Positions 19,148 to 31,191 are shown, counted from the first letter of the stretch. The stretch is 64,000 nucleotides of DNA from Lytechinus variegatus (GCF_018143015.1 NC_054744.1:4647059-4711058), one strand, 5' to 3'. Translations and numbers: made by a program. Notes: a model not told the origin generated them from the letters alone.

Positions 19148-19400
19148 CGTAATTGCTAGCGACATCCTGGTGGGGCCTGGCCTGGTTGCCTCCTGCTCGC
19201 TGCTCAGTTTATCGATAATTTAAGGATTTAAGGGACAAGCCCGGTCTGCTCACAATCACAGGAGCTCATGAGGACACTAGCCCGCATGAATAGCTAGTCA
19301 GATCAGAGAGTGATGGCAAAATAAGATCTAGAGATATTTTTAATACTTCTTATAAACATACTTCTTAGGCGGCTTGTCAAAGGTGTGCGTGCGTTTTTAC
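19148..19400 (-). other. Candidate orphan 5' exon
   Basis: Read on the minus strand, a TATAAA-like element (near 19405) is followed about 250 bases later by CACCAGGATGTCGCTAGC and a consensus donor (ACGGTGAGTG, at about 19148). The local composition is GC-richer. If real, it would be a first exon whose next exon lies below 19.1 kb, where I could not find one. Confidence 0.2.
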
Positions 19401-19719
19401 CTTTATATTCTGCGGCGAACCCGCTCAGCGTGCCATTGTCCATCTTTCTTTCCTACGGGTCAGTGCTCTTGCCATTTAAGACGACAGCGTTCCCTTTTGC
19501 AGCGAAAACGGAAGCGTGCGCTTTTATTTTTTCATTTTGACACCCCCCGGTTGGCTCTCCGATAAGATGTTTCTGCATGAGCGCCCTCTATGTCCACGAT
19601 ATCGACGTCTCAGGCAAACTATTAAACGAGCGATCTCTAGTATAGTCACTGATCTGGATATCGTTGTGTCCTTGTATCGGTGTGCGTAGTTCAGTGGGGT
19701 ATATATTTTCAAAAGTTAC

Positions 19720-21220
19720 GCTTTCACATTTTTTTTGATAATTTTTCGTTTCGGGTTTCAGTATATGACAAAATTCAATAAGATTTAGATTTCATTTCTT
19801 TAATAGAACAATTCAGCTTTAGCCCTTTAGCACGAGCATGTAGTTTTATTTTGAAGAACATACCGTTAAGAAATTGAATTTCTGAAAGTAAGTGTTCAGG
19901 CGAGGGTAAGATTTTTTTTTTCATCACACTGAGCCCGCACAGTCAGCATTGTCGGGTGAAAAGGAAAGATATGGAATTGACCTTAACATCTTTGTAAACG
20001 AAATGCAAAACCCCACGCAAAAGATGCAATATAAATCATACCTGGGTCCAAAAATGATGGCGTTTAAAGCAATACACTGAAACGCTACTATGACAATAAC
20101 AACACTAAAAACATAAAATGCAAACGTTTTTTTGATGGAAAAAAGGCTGAAAACTAAGGGCAGCGTTGAAAATCAAATTTGAGCTTAACATAGGTCTATG
20201 TTTAATTTAGCCCTCTTGTCAATTTGTTTTTGCTGTGAAATGTCCTTTTTTGAGGACTCTTTTTGGGCGATTTTTCCCCCCCCCCCCCCTTGTGGAAAAT
20301 CCTAGGTACGCCACTGCATTTGTTTAAACATTTGAATTCTAGAAACTTATATATTCACACATAATACAGATGCCGTGCAAAACAAAGGAATGAAATATCA
20401 TTTATTTGAACTTTAAAAAATAAATTGGATGCTCAAGCTGTCATATCGGTCATTGTAGCTTAAATGCACAATTCTTGAATTTCATTGCCCGAAATTCAGA
20501 ACAAAAAGTACTTTCGTTACTTTTTAAGACCATTACAAACATCTTTACCTTCGAACGAAATCAAAAGCACTTAAAAATGAATATTGAAATTATCAAAGTT
20601 GAGGTAGTCTTGACCATGAATAGAGTTGAGTGTTTATAAAGGAATTATAGCGTCTTCTATTAATCACATTCTACACTTTAATGACCGATGAAAAATATCG
20701 CGTGAATGAAAATGCAAATTAACACATTTAAGTGACTCCGACATGATATTGGACAGGAAAATCTATAAAATCTTTTTACCTGGGATCCGTCTTTATTCTC
20801 TTATATAAATTTCCCCTGTGATCTAGAGTGCTCTGTGACCTAGTGTTCTTGATTACCATCCTGGAGCCACATAACCGAAGGGGGGTCTGGGGCTGAGGCC
20901 TCAACAAGTACCATGATTTTATGCATGGTGACCCCACCCCTTCAAACCAGTCCGCTGGGGGGTGGGGACTTAATTATTTCTTTCAAATTTCCTTTTCTAC
21001 TTATAATATTCAATTTTGTCAACTTAATCATAGGATAAATTCCCTCTTATGCCTCAACGGCTAAATGAAATATATTAACGACGAAAACTCATGCTTTCCT
21101 TTCGGCATTTCTTGTCAGAGGTCTTCCGACACATTTCCGGTTCTCCGTCGATCCAATCTCCCTTAACCCTATGTCGATATAATCGATATAACGTAGATTC
21201 AGTTGAGATGGGGACTTTAA
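19720..21220. other. Intergenic, no gene seen
   Basis: AT-rich. A poly-C run and tgtggaaaatcctaggtacgcc (20275-20315) is a fragment of the poly-G inverted-repeat family. A second poly-G-rich fragment (ggggtctggggctgaggcct) is near 20880-20960. Confidence 0.4.
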
Positions 21221-21227
21221 CGAGGAA

Positions 21228-21660
21228 GTTCAATTCAATTCAATCTTTATTTCACAAATAGGAAACTGCAAAGAAACATCAAATAATGTGATTAGATAAT
21301 AAAATAAATTGCGTGGCTTTCCATGAAGGTTATAAGAAACCTGTAAAGCTGGATCGCCAAAACATAGTAAAAACACAACAATATTAATTAGAAAAAAAGC
21401 ATAATCTCATAACATTATAGCAAATACAATGTAGGAAAAAGGAGAAAAACAACACTTAGAATACAACAAGAACACGGGTTGATACGGTACAAGTAATGCA
21501 TTGATATCAACTGTGAAAATTAATAATCATTTACTAGAAACTTTATACTCTTTTTTAAAGGAAGATATAAATTATGAATTATCATTTGGGGAATCTCATT
21601 CCATTGGTTGGGACCTACATAACTCAATGATTTAGCTTCGTGACTAGACTTGATAGACCA
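21228..21660 (-). mobile_element. LINE 3' fragment (ORF2 C-terminus and tail)
   Basis: The minus strand encodes ...KSLSYVGPNQWNEIPQMI and then LPLKKSIKFLVNDY before a stop. That is the classic end of a CR1/Jockey-type non-LTR retrotransposon ORF2, where a W-N-x-(L/I)-P motif and a short basic helix precede the stop. A short AT-rich 3' UTR and an (AATTG)n tail follow at 21228-21245. 5'-truncated. Confidence 0.7.
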
Positions 21661-22330
21661 TAGTGGAGGGGGGGGGGGGATGGGGTGGGATACTGTCTAA
21701 ACGTGACGTCATTTCCCCCTCAATATGATTACAGTAGGTAAGTGACACAGCTAGGGACCTCATTTTTAGACTCCTTTATTTCTTCGATCCCCCAATTTTT
21801 TAAAAAAAAGTTTTGTTCCTTTTTTCATCAAAAAGAATGATAAAAATCATGGGGGGGGGGGGGCGCCCAACACTGTGGCCCCGCCCCTGATGTCTATGGC
21901 TGTAAACATATTTTCTAAATTTAAACACAGTAATAAATCATCTTCGAAGTGATAATGAGTTTACATTTAATCGACTCTTGTCCCCTTAAACAAAACCAAA
22001 TGTTAGCATTGTAATAATTAGATTCTGAGTCTGAAGAAGAAGTCCAAATACTAGTATGATAACAATGTTAGTTTTGCTGTACAGAGTTTGCATAAAAAAT
22101 GACGTTCGCTACCAACTAATAGTGGCAGTTCTGCCGTAAAACAGACCCATACGCGTTATGTGAATCTATTCTTTTCTACAATCTTCCTCAAGATAGGAAC
22201 CAATAAAATTTTCACCATTGACAGGTGAAAAACAATTACTTTTTTAACGAGAGACACGTAAGTAAACATGATAGCCACTAAAAAAAATTACCACAGACGA
22301 AAACCTAAATATTTAAAGTTACTTTAATGT

Positions 22331-22455
22331 CATCAGTATTATCAGTCACTTGTACTAATGACGTCATTACTACCGAAATGTTGATTATTCAAAATGTATA
22401 AGAAAATAGAATAACCCACAAGATTTCTCTTCATGCAGTTTTAATGTGAGTTGAG
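22331..22455. repeat. Direct repeat, copy 1 (with CRE core)
   Basis: Contains actaatgacgtcattactac and, about 80 bases on, catgcagttttaatg. The same order recurs at 23672-23795 on the same strand, about 1.3 kb away. Confidence 0.5.
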
Positions 22456-22682
22456 ATAATACCACAATATCTGCCAATACTGAAAAGGGGTTTTGCTTTT
22501 CGCACTTATCTATATTATCTAAAATAAAAAAGGGAAGTTTACCATTAAGTTTGGTATTTATCATTAAGAGCAAAGAAATTTACATAATAGTGTGCTCTCA
22601 TTGTCTACAAAAAAATTATTAACCCTTGGCAGAACAAAAAAATATAATACAAAGGTAAATAAAGTTAAATTTTAACCAAATT

Positions 22683-22937
22683 TTGTTATTATTGTTTGGC
22701 GTCACCTGTGCCTGGGAGGCGAAAAGCGAACTGAATCACTATGACCCGCACGTCTCTCCTCCCGATATAACTGATTGGGGAGAATGCAGGTGGACCACTA
22801 CACCGGGGTTACCCCCTAGTGGGTTCTTAACGTGCAGAGGTGGTGACTCTCCCTACACGGGGCCTCCATTTAACGTCCTATCCGAGGGACGGAGTGTTTT
22901 CCATTGTAACATAGCCTGCATCTATGAAACATGGTAG
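22683..22937 (+). repeat. Dispersed conserved repeat (ACGGGGCCTCCATTTAACG type)
   Basis: The block contains cctacacggggcctccattt followed by aacgtcctatccgagggacg. I recognise this wording as a repeat widespread in marine invertebrate genomes. It is open for about 84 codons, but nothing indicates a protein. Confidence 0.4.
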
Positions 22938-23349
22938 AGACGTTTACACACAACGCACTGGCTTCAGTCATCCGCTTCAGTCATTCAACCCAACACAGGT
23001 ATACTTCTAAAGAAATTGTTTAGACGAAAAAAAAAACGAACTAAATTTGGCGATCTTTCAAAAAGTTGATTCTTAAAAAGAATAGTGCATAACTTCTTAT
23101 TTTGAAGCCTATACTTCATCACTTTTAATATCTCGACGGGCAAAATTCAAACCAACAAGTTAAGGAACTCATGTCATGTTCGACTGTGAAAGTTGAAATA
23201 CAATAATCTCATTTTATTAAAAGAAACATAAAGTAAACATGAACGGTAACAACAATATATCATGAGCGACAAACAATCATTGAAAATGCAAAACATTCGA
23301 CATTACTGTAGTATCATATTATATAAATAGTGTACAATCTGTTGTACAA

Positions 23350-23481
23350 TATACTGGATTATATGTACGACAAATATAAAATTATCCCGAGTGCAGGTTT
23401 ATTTCACCGAGGCCGAAGGCCGAGGTGAAATAGGCTTGCACGAGGGATAATTTTATATTTGGAGTTCATATAGTCCAGTAA
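23350..23481. repeat. Long hairpin with about 62-base arms
   Basis: The left arm runs from tactggattatatgtac to atttcaccgaggcc; the right arm runs from ggccgaggtgaaat to ttcatatagtccagta. They are separated by three bases (gaa), with only a few mismatches (for example gagtgcaggttt versus aggcttgcacga). Confidence 0.85.
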
Positions 23482-23568
23482 TTGTATGATAGAACGTTCA
23501 CTATTTATTATAGTAAATAGATCCCTCAATCTAAGCCCCCCATCATGGATTTTTCCATCCAAAAATCG

Positions 23569-23602
23569 AAAGTTATATTGTACATATGTACAATATAACT
23601 TT
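23569..23602. repeat. Perfect 34-bp palindrome
   Basis: AAAGTTATATTGTACAT is followed immediately by its exact reverse complement. It lies about 90 bases right of the long hairpin. Confidence 0.9.
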
Positions 23603-23671
23603 TTGAAAGGAGGTCACGTGGTACAAATCCAGCCAATCACAGCTCGTATTTTACTACCACTATTTACTATA

Positions 23672-23795
23672 ACACCATATTATCAATCATTTAAACTAAT
23701 GACGTCATTACTGCCAAAATGGTGTTTGCACACAATAAAAACGCAAAACATTAGCAAAAAGGAATTTTCCTTTATGCAGTTTTACTGCATAATTT
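23672..23795. repeat. Direct repeat, copy 2 (with CRE core)
   Basis: Partner of 22331-22455: aactaatgacgtcattactg then ctttatgcagttttactgc. The pair may mark two copies of one element family flanking the hairpins. Confidence 0.5.
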
Positions 23796-23999
23796 AACTC
23801 ATGCTGTAACAAAAATGGGGCTTAAATTTAGCGTTTAACACTCGGAATCTTAGCTAAAATAAGTTCAAAGAGATAGTGCACCGTGACATCAGTTTGGTAC
23901 TGATAAAATGTTACAAGAAATATTTAAAATACTACTGAATGTTTTTCATAATCCAGTGTTGAATAATAGAGTCATGGGACTTTAAGTTTTGCATATATT

Positions 24000-25400
24000 T
24001 TTTTTTAATTTACATGCATGCGAGCATGACCTCCATACAATATAAATTTGTCTTAAGATAACAAAATTTGCCTATTAATTACAGTCATTGTTGCTGTTGT
24101 ACTCATAGTTTTGTTACGTAGCGTTTATACCGTGTTTCAAACATACTGCCAATTTCATTGTTTTTCTTTACATTTTTTTTTAGAAAATAACCTTATGTGT
24201 ATATATGCAATGGCCAGCAGCGGATATATGCTTTACATGTTAGCTCGGGACCCACAGAAGGGGAAGGGGGAGGGGGCACTTTTTTCCAAATTTTTTTAGA
24301 CAAGCAGCCAAAAATATCCTCGCCCTTTTTTAGGACTTCCCCATTAAAACTTTCGCCCTGGCACCCCCAACCCGTGGTCGTTCCAATCATGTCCACCCCA
24401 TCGATGCATGCTAGGGATGGTTTTCAACACAAGTTTGTTGTAATTTTCTTAAATGTTACACTTTCTCTCTACGAGTGCCCCCACCCATCCGCCACTGATC
24501 ACGGCATACGTGGGAAGATTCTCCCAAGTGACGTCAGAGTTTACAAACTTGAAAACGGAACCTCAAGGTTATGCTTTGACGAAATTTTGCCAACATTCAG
24601 TGAGATGTTTCTGCAATTGTCTTCTTTTTTTAAAAGTCAACTTGAAATCGGGTTGCCCTTTTCTTCGACGACATAATCTTTAAAGTATAATATTTACAGA
24701 CATGATGAACGAACTTTGTCCATCAAGTATTTCATTTCCTGTTTTGGAAAAGATCTTTCAATCATACGCTACATCTAGAAAAAAAACCCCGCCTATTCGT
24801 ACATGCACGAACCTCCACGAATGCATAAATAAAGATTGGCTTTTTTCGGGGGGGGGGGGGGGAGATTCGGGTAGCGTTGTTTTTGTTGTTAAATATTTCT
24901 CAGCTAAACGTTCTCATTTCATTTTATTCGTTGGGTTTATTTCCATGTTGTTAAACTTTAAAAAATGCAAAACATAAAGATGCCGATACAAATAGTGTCA
25001 ATACAATTAAATCAAATTGCCACTGTTCCATTGAAACAAGGGTGCAATATCCAAAAAGCAAGCTTGGTAATTAGACTACCCCCTATTCGGTTTAAGACGC
25101 TATGATACATTTATGTAGTAATTGGTTTCCCAAACTTCCTTAATGAAAAAGCAAATCAGATAATGACATTTAGTCATCATTTGCAAAAGGGTAATAGTAA
25201 ATTAGGATCATGAATTAAAACTGGTTTTAGCCGTCATGTTTCCTTTGAGCGTGGACTTAAAAACTGGTAATAAAATTATACTTTTGAGAGAAGCATGCGA
25301 ACATCAAAAAAAAAAAACACTAAACAAAACAAATCAGTGATTTCTCTGGTCATTGGGTGTTTTTTAAGGAGATTATATATACAAAAAACTTGATCCATAT
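24000..25400. other. Intergenic and downstream region of the membrane-protein exon
   Basis: No gene recognised. A 159-codon open frame at 24197-24676 (plus) looks like chance or repeat sequence. A poly-G run (24850-24862) marks another poly-G element fragment. A minus-strand AATAAA at about 24937-24942 is a possible polyadenylation signal for the exon ending at 25412. Confidence 0.35.
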
Positions 25401-25411
25401 TCTTGGTGAAA

Positions 25412-26113
25412 TCAAACTTCGGTCGCAGGTTCATCTATATACACATCGTTAGATATCGATAACCTAACTTCATCATAGTCTTTTTGAGAATCGCCAGACT
25501 TAACTCTCTTTCTTTCTCCGCTTGTCGGTGCCTTTAGTGGCGAATATTTGTACTTTTTAGAAGATTGTTTTCTACTTCCACCGTCGAACGCGCCCTCGTC
25601 CTCGATTTCAGACATTTTATCGACGACTTCCTTGATGAAGGCTTCTTCTTGCGAGGCCACGTGACTCCTTTCTTTCTCAACAGATGACGTTGCCTTCTGC
25701 TCCGTTGCCGTGCCAACGACCGTTGCTGTATCAGAGAGGTGGCTGTATTTTACTTTCTTCGAGGAATGTTTTCTCCCGCCAATGTTCTCACCACCCGTCT
25801 CGTCCATCTCTTCCAGCACCGTTTCCTTGGGAACAGAAACCGCGTGATAAGGTGGCGGGTCCTCGTCCATCCTGGCTTGGACCCCGTCACTCCGCAGAGG
25901 ATAGTCGGCGTTGAGCTCGTCGTCGGTGGCGTCGTCGACTTGCCCCCTTATCATGCTCTCGTCGACGGGGATTTCGGCGTCGGCGTCGAGTCCGTTCTCT
26001 TCGCTCGCTGCCCTGGCTTCAGCGAGTCTTTTCATCTTCTGTTTCCGCTTTTTCTTGACGGCGCAGTAAGCACAACAGCACGCTGTGATCCCGATCACCA
26101 GCCCCATGCCGTC
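25412..26113 (-). CDS. Terminal exon of a putative single-pass membrane protein
   Basis: The exon opens after an acceptor-like tattgactcag and runs about 233 codons to TGA. It begins DGMGLVIGITACCCAYCAV, a short hydrophobic Cys-rich segment, followed by the basic stop-transfer KKKRKQKMKR. The rest is a hydrophilic, acidic, cytoplasmic-type tail with PPPY (a WW-domain ligand motif) and two related basic blocks, RKHSSKKVKYSHL and RKQSSKKYKYSPL, about 70 residues apart. It ends YIDEPATEV; a C-terminal T-E-V is compatible with a class I PDZ ligand. Two models fit: (a) this is the TM-plus-tail exon of a receptor whose ectodomain exons lie upstream but were not found between 26.1 and 30.8 kb; (b) translation starts at the ATG at 26107, giving a small signal-anchored protein. 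The family is not recognised. Confidence 0.7.
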   Translation of the reverse strand, partial: DGMGLVIGITACCCAYCAVKKKRKQKMKRLAEARAASEENGLDADAEIPVDESMIRGQVDDATDDELNADYPLRSDGVQARMDEDPPPYHAVSVPKETVLEEMDETGGENIGGRKHSSKKVKYSHLSDTATVVGTATEQKATSSVEKERSHVASQEEAFIKEVVDKMSEIEDEGAFDGGSRKQSSKKYKYSPLKAPTSGERKRVKSGDSQKDYDEVRLSISNDVYIDEPATEV

Positions 26114-26381
26114 CTGAGTCAATAGTTCAGAAACTAAATGATCTTTCAGAGTTTCTCCTTGACCAGATAACCGGTGTTAATCACTCCAAGGTTTTCCTAT
26201 ATAACCTTAGTGTTCTCTGGTCAGCACGTTTTGAAATCTGAAAGATTAAGAAAAGGACATCATCATGTATACGGAGTACATTCAAATCAATTGTTTTAAA
26301 TGTTTGATATTTTTTTTGTGGTGGTATAACATTCGGGTATCATATTGATAGATTGAGCTGGTTGTGATGATTGTGGCATGT

Positions 26382-26957
26382 CCCCCGGGGGGGGGGGCAG
26401 TTTCATTGACGAGTGGATGTCATGTGCGACCCCCAAAACATGTAAAAATTATGTCTTTTTCAAGATAACGTAATAAGGGTGTCAAAAACGCTAAAATAAT
26501 GAAAAAGGGGTATCTATTTACGCTAGGAAAGCTACGTGTTTAGGGTTAAATTTGCGAGGGTGAAAAAATTAAGACTAAAATGTTATATAAAGGATGTACT
26601 TTTTGCCCGAAGAGTCATCACTACGTGTTTAGAGTACGATTTGCGCGAGATGTGGGAGGTGGGGCTGTACTAAACCCAATGTACTGTAGGTAAAGGTAAA
26701 ACCGACGACCGACGTCCGTAACATAACAATAAAAATATCGCTGTACTAATTACTTGTTTGTGGGGTCGTTTCAGGGACTCCTTGCCAAGAGTATCGTTTT
26801 GTTTTCAATACTTGTTAAAGGTAGGGTCTCACACGCCATTACTTGTTAAGGGGTGCATTTTCAGAATACGGAAAATACGTGTTTAGGGTGCTTTCGATAC
26901 CCCATGGTCGCGCATGGTATCCATGCACCCGTCAATGGAAGTGCCCCCCCCCCCGGG
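26382..26957. mobile_element. Poly-G-bounded inverted-repeat element (about 0.58 kb)
   Basis: Left end: a G-run, then cagtttcattgacgagtgg and atgtcatgtgcgac. Right end: gtcgcgcatggtatccatgc, acccgtcaatggaagtg, then a C-run, the inverted counterpart. The inside repeats tacgtgtttagggt about three times (26540, 26620, 26870). Non-coding. Confidence 0.7.
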
Positions 26958-27089
26958 TGGTATGTACAGGACGACGATCGTCGATGATGGTGGTGGGGGT
27001 GGCGGTAGTTATGATGATAACGATTAAAATGGTAATGATTTATAATGATGATGACAGGGAACGATGGGCGTGACTTGATTAGATTTTCA

Positions 27090-28980
27090 CTGTAACCCTA
27101 CTGGATCATGATGATAGTGATGACGACTTTTGTATTTTTTTAGGTACATGTTTAGGTAAGGAGCAAGGGCGACAATCCTGATAATGCAAAAAACAAATGG
27201 ATGTTGTGGAGTACAAGAAGCTAATTTCCATTTTCTTCTTTGCTATTCTGAAAAATCTCAAAGGCCGATCTCGTCACTCCGCCTTCCTCTTCTGGTTTCT
27301 TATTCCATAGATTATTTTTTCAAATAAAGGAAATTCATACTCTCCATAGACAGATCGCGTCGACAAATTTTATCTCACGCATTTTTTTTTTTGTGGATTC
27401 TTTTTGATCCGCAAAACTCGATATTAGAACATTAAAAGCAAGTGAGTGGCCGAAGGGGGGGGGGGCAAAACGCGTAAAAATCTCGAAAGAAGGGAGAGAA
27501 TTGAAGTAGCTTGTCGTGGTGGCGCTTTTGCATTTTTAAAAGTGAAAGAATCCAAAAAAAAATCAGGAGTTGGGGGGGGGGGACTATACCCTTGTTCTCT
27601 TTCCGTACGGCCACGATTAGAAGGGATTCGTCTGATTGGCTTCACTGAGAAACTTTTCCCTCATAAATCTTACAAAATATTCATGGAAATGGATTAATAT
27701 TCGAAGTTATAATCTGATAGGGAAGTGTGCATGGTGCATGGAACTTTCTTATCTTATTTCGCAATACAAATCGGCACGGATTCCCCCTCCTAATCCCATG
27801 CAAACTAATGCAATCAAAATTTACATTAAAACAAGCGATACATAATTTCAAAGCACAAAATGATCACACTCCTTGATATAAACTGTCTGGGCTCTATTGC
27901 TGATTAAGATATACCTGACAGCTGTTCGATATCTGATCTAAATATCTGTGAAAAAGGTGATAACGAGTCATAAAAAACCTTTAGTAATAATATATAAACC
28001 ACAACTTACATGAATCGATATCATCCGAATTTCCTTGTATAAATCATTTTGGAACCTTCATAAGATAGAGTCCCCCATCCGCGATCGTTCACTTCTAAGT
28101 TCTCGAAAAAAAAAATGTCTTATGAATCCTTGCATTTAGTTCTCTAATAACACCGAAATTGAACGTTTTAGTTGCATGAAAACACATGCCATAAAACATG
28201 AGCATATATCCTTAATCAGCGCTTTTGTTTTAATTGCCGTGTTATAAATTAACTTCTCGGGGTGGAGTAATCATTTTTAATCAATGATTAACCAGACTTG
28301 CGTTTAACTCGTGCGTCGTTACCCTGGCCCTTTCTAGCATTAATTTAATCTATTCAAGTTTAGATACTAGACTTTGGCATTGTTTGGTCATGGATTGCAG
28401 GAACGAGTCACCGAGTAAGCAATGAGGGGGTGGGGGTATGGCGTTATGTGGAAAAATCGTTGAGGGGCCGAACTTTACGTAGGGTGCACTATTTCTGAAA
28501 ATCTGCAAGGAAGCGAAACAATATAGCATCACCACAAATAATTTTTCGATTGGGGTGGGGGGAGGGAGGGGCGGTGAAATGATAAATTATGAAATATTCA
28601 TATGTGTCAACGGGGACAACTTTCCATTTCTCTGTGTTATGCGGATTTAGGGTACGTCTACGTACATATTGTCTCCATGACACAGTCAACTTAAAAACAA
28701 ATCTTTTTAGGCCTATATACGTTTGTCTTCTCGAATCTTCTCAAACTCCCATCCCCCTTTCCTCTCCCCGTCTCTACCCCGATTTCTCCCTCTCGCTGCA
28801 AAATAAATCGTCTGGGGTGGGGTAGGAAGGTCAACATTATGCCAAGAATACCTGATATGAAGACTGGCCTATTAATCCAATTAATTATAATTCCATTTAA
28901 GTTGGATTACATAAATAGATGGATGGACTACCGTAATGATATGTAGAAATGTGATCAAGTGCATTTGGCTATCAATCAGC
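27090..28980. other. Intergenic, no gene seen
   Basis: If the membrane-protein exon at 25.4-26.1 kb has upstream exons they should lie here or to the right, but I found no splice-bounded minus-strand frame. Poly-G runs at about 27456 and 27574 mark repeat fragments. Confidence 0.4.
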
Positions 28981-28981
28981 T

Positions 28982-29204
28982 CAGGGGCGGACCCAGGCTT
29001 TTCCAACGGGGGGAGGGGGCACATTTTCCCCCGAGGAAAAAATTGACAAGCATAAAAGAAGGTCTTCACTTTCAAAGGGGGGGGGGAGCACACTTCTGTT
29101 TTAATGGCATTTTTACATTACAAATTGTAATCGTGCCTCTCAGGGGGGGGAGGGGGAGGGGGGCACAGGTCGGCTTTGCCTCCCCCGACCCCCCGGATCC
29201 GCCA
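28982..29204. mobile_element. Poly-G TIR element (GGGGCGGACCCAGGC / GGATCCGCC family)
   Basis: Starts caggggcggacccaggctt and ends cccccggatccgccag, inverted. It contains two G-runs and aaaaaattgacaagcataaaag. A reverse-orientation relative lies at 48283-48500 and a more diverged one at 33029-33240; many poly-G fragments elsewhere look like debris of this family. Confidence 0.7.
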
Positions 29205-29317
29205 GAGAATCAGCTAACAAACCATTCATTCATTAAACCCATCAAACGAACAATAAAATGTATTACTTGCTCAATCAGTATATAATTCATATAAAACATT
29301 CAACCATTCAGTTGCCA

Positions 29318-29450
29318 AATCAATCAATATCATCATCATCATCATCATAATCAATCAATCAATCAATCTCATCATCATCATCATAATCCATCAATCAATC
29401 CATCCATCAAATCCATCCATCAAGCAAGCAAGCAATCAATCAATCGTTGA
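29318..29450. repeat. Simple repeat (ATCA/ATCC)n
   Basis: Mixed tandem tcatcatcatcataatcaat, (caat)n and (atcc)n units. Confidence 0.85.
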
Positions 29451-29459
29451 CCATTCACA

Positions 29460-30780
29460 AGTTTATATCATTTCATCCGGGGAGCCTTTCATCAAACATT
29501 GTTGTCGGTCAAGTTGCCAAATCTGACGCCTTTTTATTTTGACTTAGACAAGAAGCACTTTTACTATGGTCTTTGTAGGAAAAAAATCCCATCATTCCCT
29601 TTCTCGAAATGCTCACCAGACCACAACTCAAGGTAAATCAGTAATAGCTTGGCCAAATTAATTATATCAAATATTACATCCACCAATGTCCACAAATATG
29701 AATCTTCTTCAGAAAGTGTCATTTCATTCGGATTTATCATGAGTGATGATTTTATTATCAAATTAAATTTTTCAAGTGTTTAATTATCAACCGCCATTAA
29801 ATTGATTCAACAAGTAATATTTTCAAAGTCATTTGTAAATTAATAGAAATATCTTCTTTACAAATTATTTTTGAGATATATCAATTTCATAATATTCGTT
29901 AAATAAATTCTTCTTTTGAAGGAAAAAGCTAGAGAACAAAATAAAATCTAAACAAAACAGAAATGAAATATACATCTGCTATTTTACTCTCATTATGTCC
30001 AATTTTCTTTGAAACCTAAAGAATTACTAAATTTTTTCAATCTTGATAGTCACAGAGTCTTGTGTTTAGACAATTGCTGAGAAAAGTATAGTATAATAAC
30101 CGAGAGAAATGCAATTGATCAAGCACTCTATTTGGAGAGCGCTAGAAAACAAACTAAACTATCACTCTTGCTTTAGCCCAGTGTCTATCCAGGCAAATAC
30201 CAAGAGTTGAAGGAATGTTGATAAATTATATAAATACAATGATGACATTTGAATTCTTCTTTCTTTTGCAAACTTAATTGTATCTACAAATGCACTTTCA
30301 AAAGTTGACCCCCCCAAAAAAACCAAACAAACAAGTAGAGCATTTTCCTATTTCTTACCTTTTCATGCTTATGCATATATTTTGCCCAATAATATAATGC
30401 TGAGCATATACATTTGATATATCTTCTTTACAAACATAATCTTCAAAAATAAAGATTGATATGAAATAATATCAAATTGAAATTTCTACAATCTTCCTTT
30501 GCTTTCGTAAGCTTAATTGCAGCCACAAACGCACTTTGAAAAGTTTATAAAAAAGGGAGCATTATTCTTTTTCTTACATGTTTCATGTTAACAATATAAG
30601 TTTTGCACACTATTCTGCTAAGCATATTAATTCTCGAGATAAAATATTGTTGATATATTATACTTACAACTACTTGCAGATAATTTGCATAAAATATACA
30701 TGTCAGATAGATCTGAAATAATGGCAAATTATGAATTGGATTGACATCATGCAGGCTTATTTATAGCAAATGAATTGAGG
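29460..30780. other. Region downstream of the CHY gene, no gene seen
   Basis: AT-rich. A partial duplication is visible: ttctttcttttgcaaacttaattgtatctacaaatgcactttcaaaagtt (30253-30306) recurs in diverged form at 30488-30545. Confidence 0.4.
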
Positions 30781-30839
30781 TAAACTAGTTTCTTCTATTT
30801 CAGCTCTTGTGGGTGGGCTGGGGAGGTCGGGGTACAAGT

Positions 30840-30933
30840 TTATTTCTTCTTCTTCCCTTTTTGGAATTCCTCCACTTTCTTGGCATGGCGTGATGTAGTT
30901 TTATTCAAGTTGGCAAACTTCTGTTTGTCATTT
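30840..30933 (-). CDS. CCCH-RWD-CHY gene, coding exon 11 and stop
   Basis: Residues 855-885, ending HAKKVEEFQKGKKKK before TAA. Basic and helical. The stop codon overlaps an AATAAA hexamer (30839-30844), which is likely coincidental. Confidence 0.93.
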
Positions 30934-31191
30934 CTGGAGAAAAAAGAAATGAAAGAGAATTAAAAAAAGTGGATATTTTTTTTTCAATCTGAAAACAAAG
31001 TAATTTGATTTTGTTTCTGTCAGATGATACTTTTATTTAAGTTATTATCATATATTATCATTACCACCACCATCATCATCATTATCATCATCAACCTCAT
31101 TCTCATCATCCTCATCATTATCCTTATTATCATCATCACCATCCTCACCATCACCATCATCATCCCCATTCACAGTATCATCACCATCATC

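Noticed and set aside
22331-23795. CRISPR-like array from the repeated CRE-bearing segments
   Set aside because: Only two copies, 1.3 kb apart, in a eukaryotic genome; no regular spacers.
24197-24676. 159-codon plus-strand open frame
   Set aside because: No domain, no splice context, starts in a poly-G repeat fragment; composition not coding-like.
25739-26125. 128-codon plus-strand open frame
   Set aside because: Shadow of the minus-strand membrane-protein exon, whose composition and motifs are coding-like.
30839-30844. AATAAA as the polyadenylation signal of the CCCH-RWD-CHY gene
   Set aside because: It overlaps the stop codon and arises from Lys codons followed by TAA; cleavage there would leave almost no 3' UTR.
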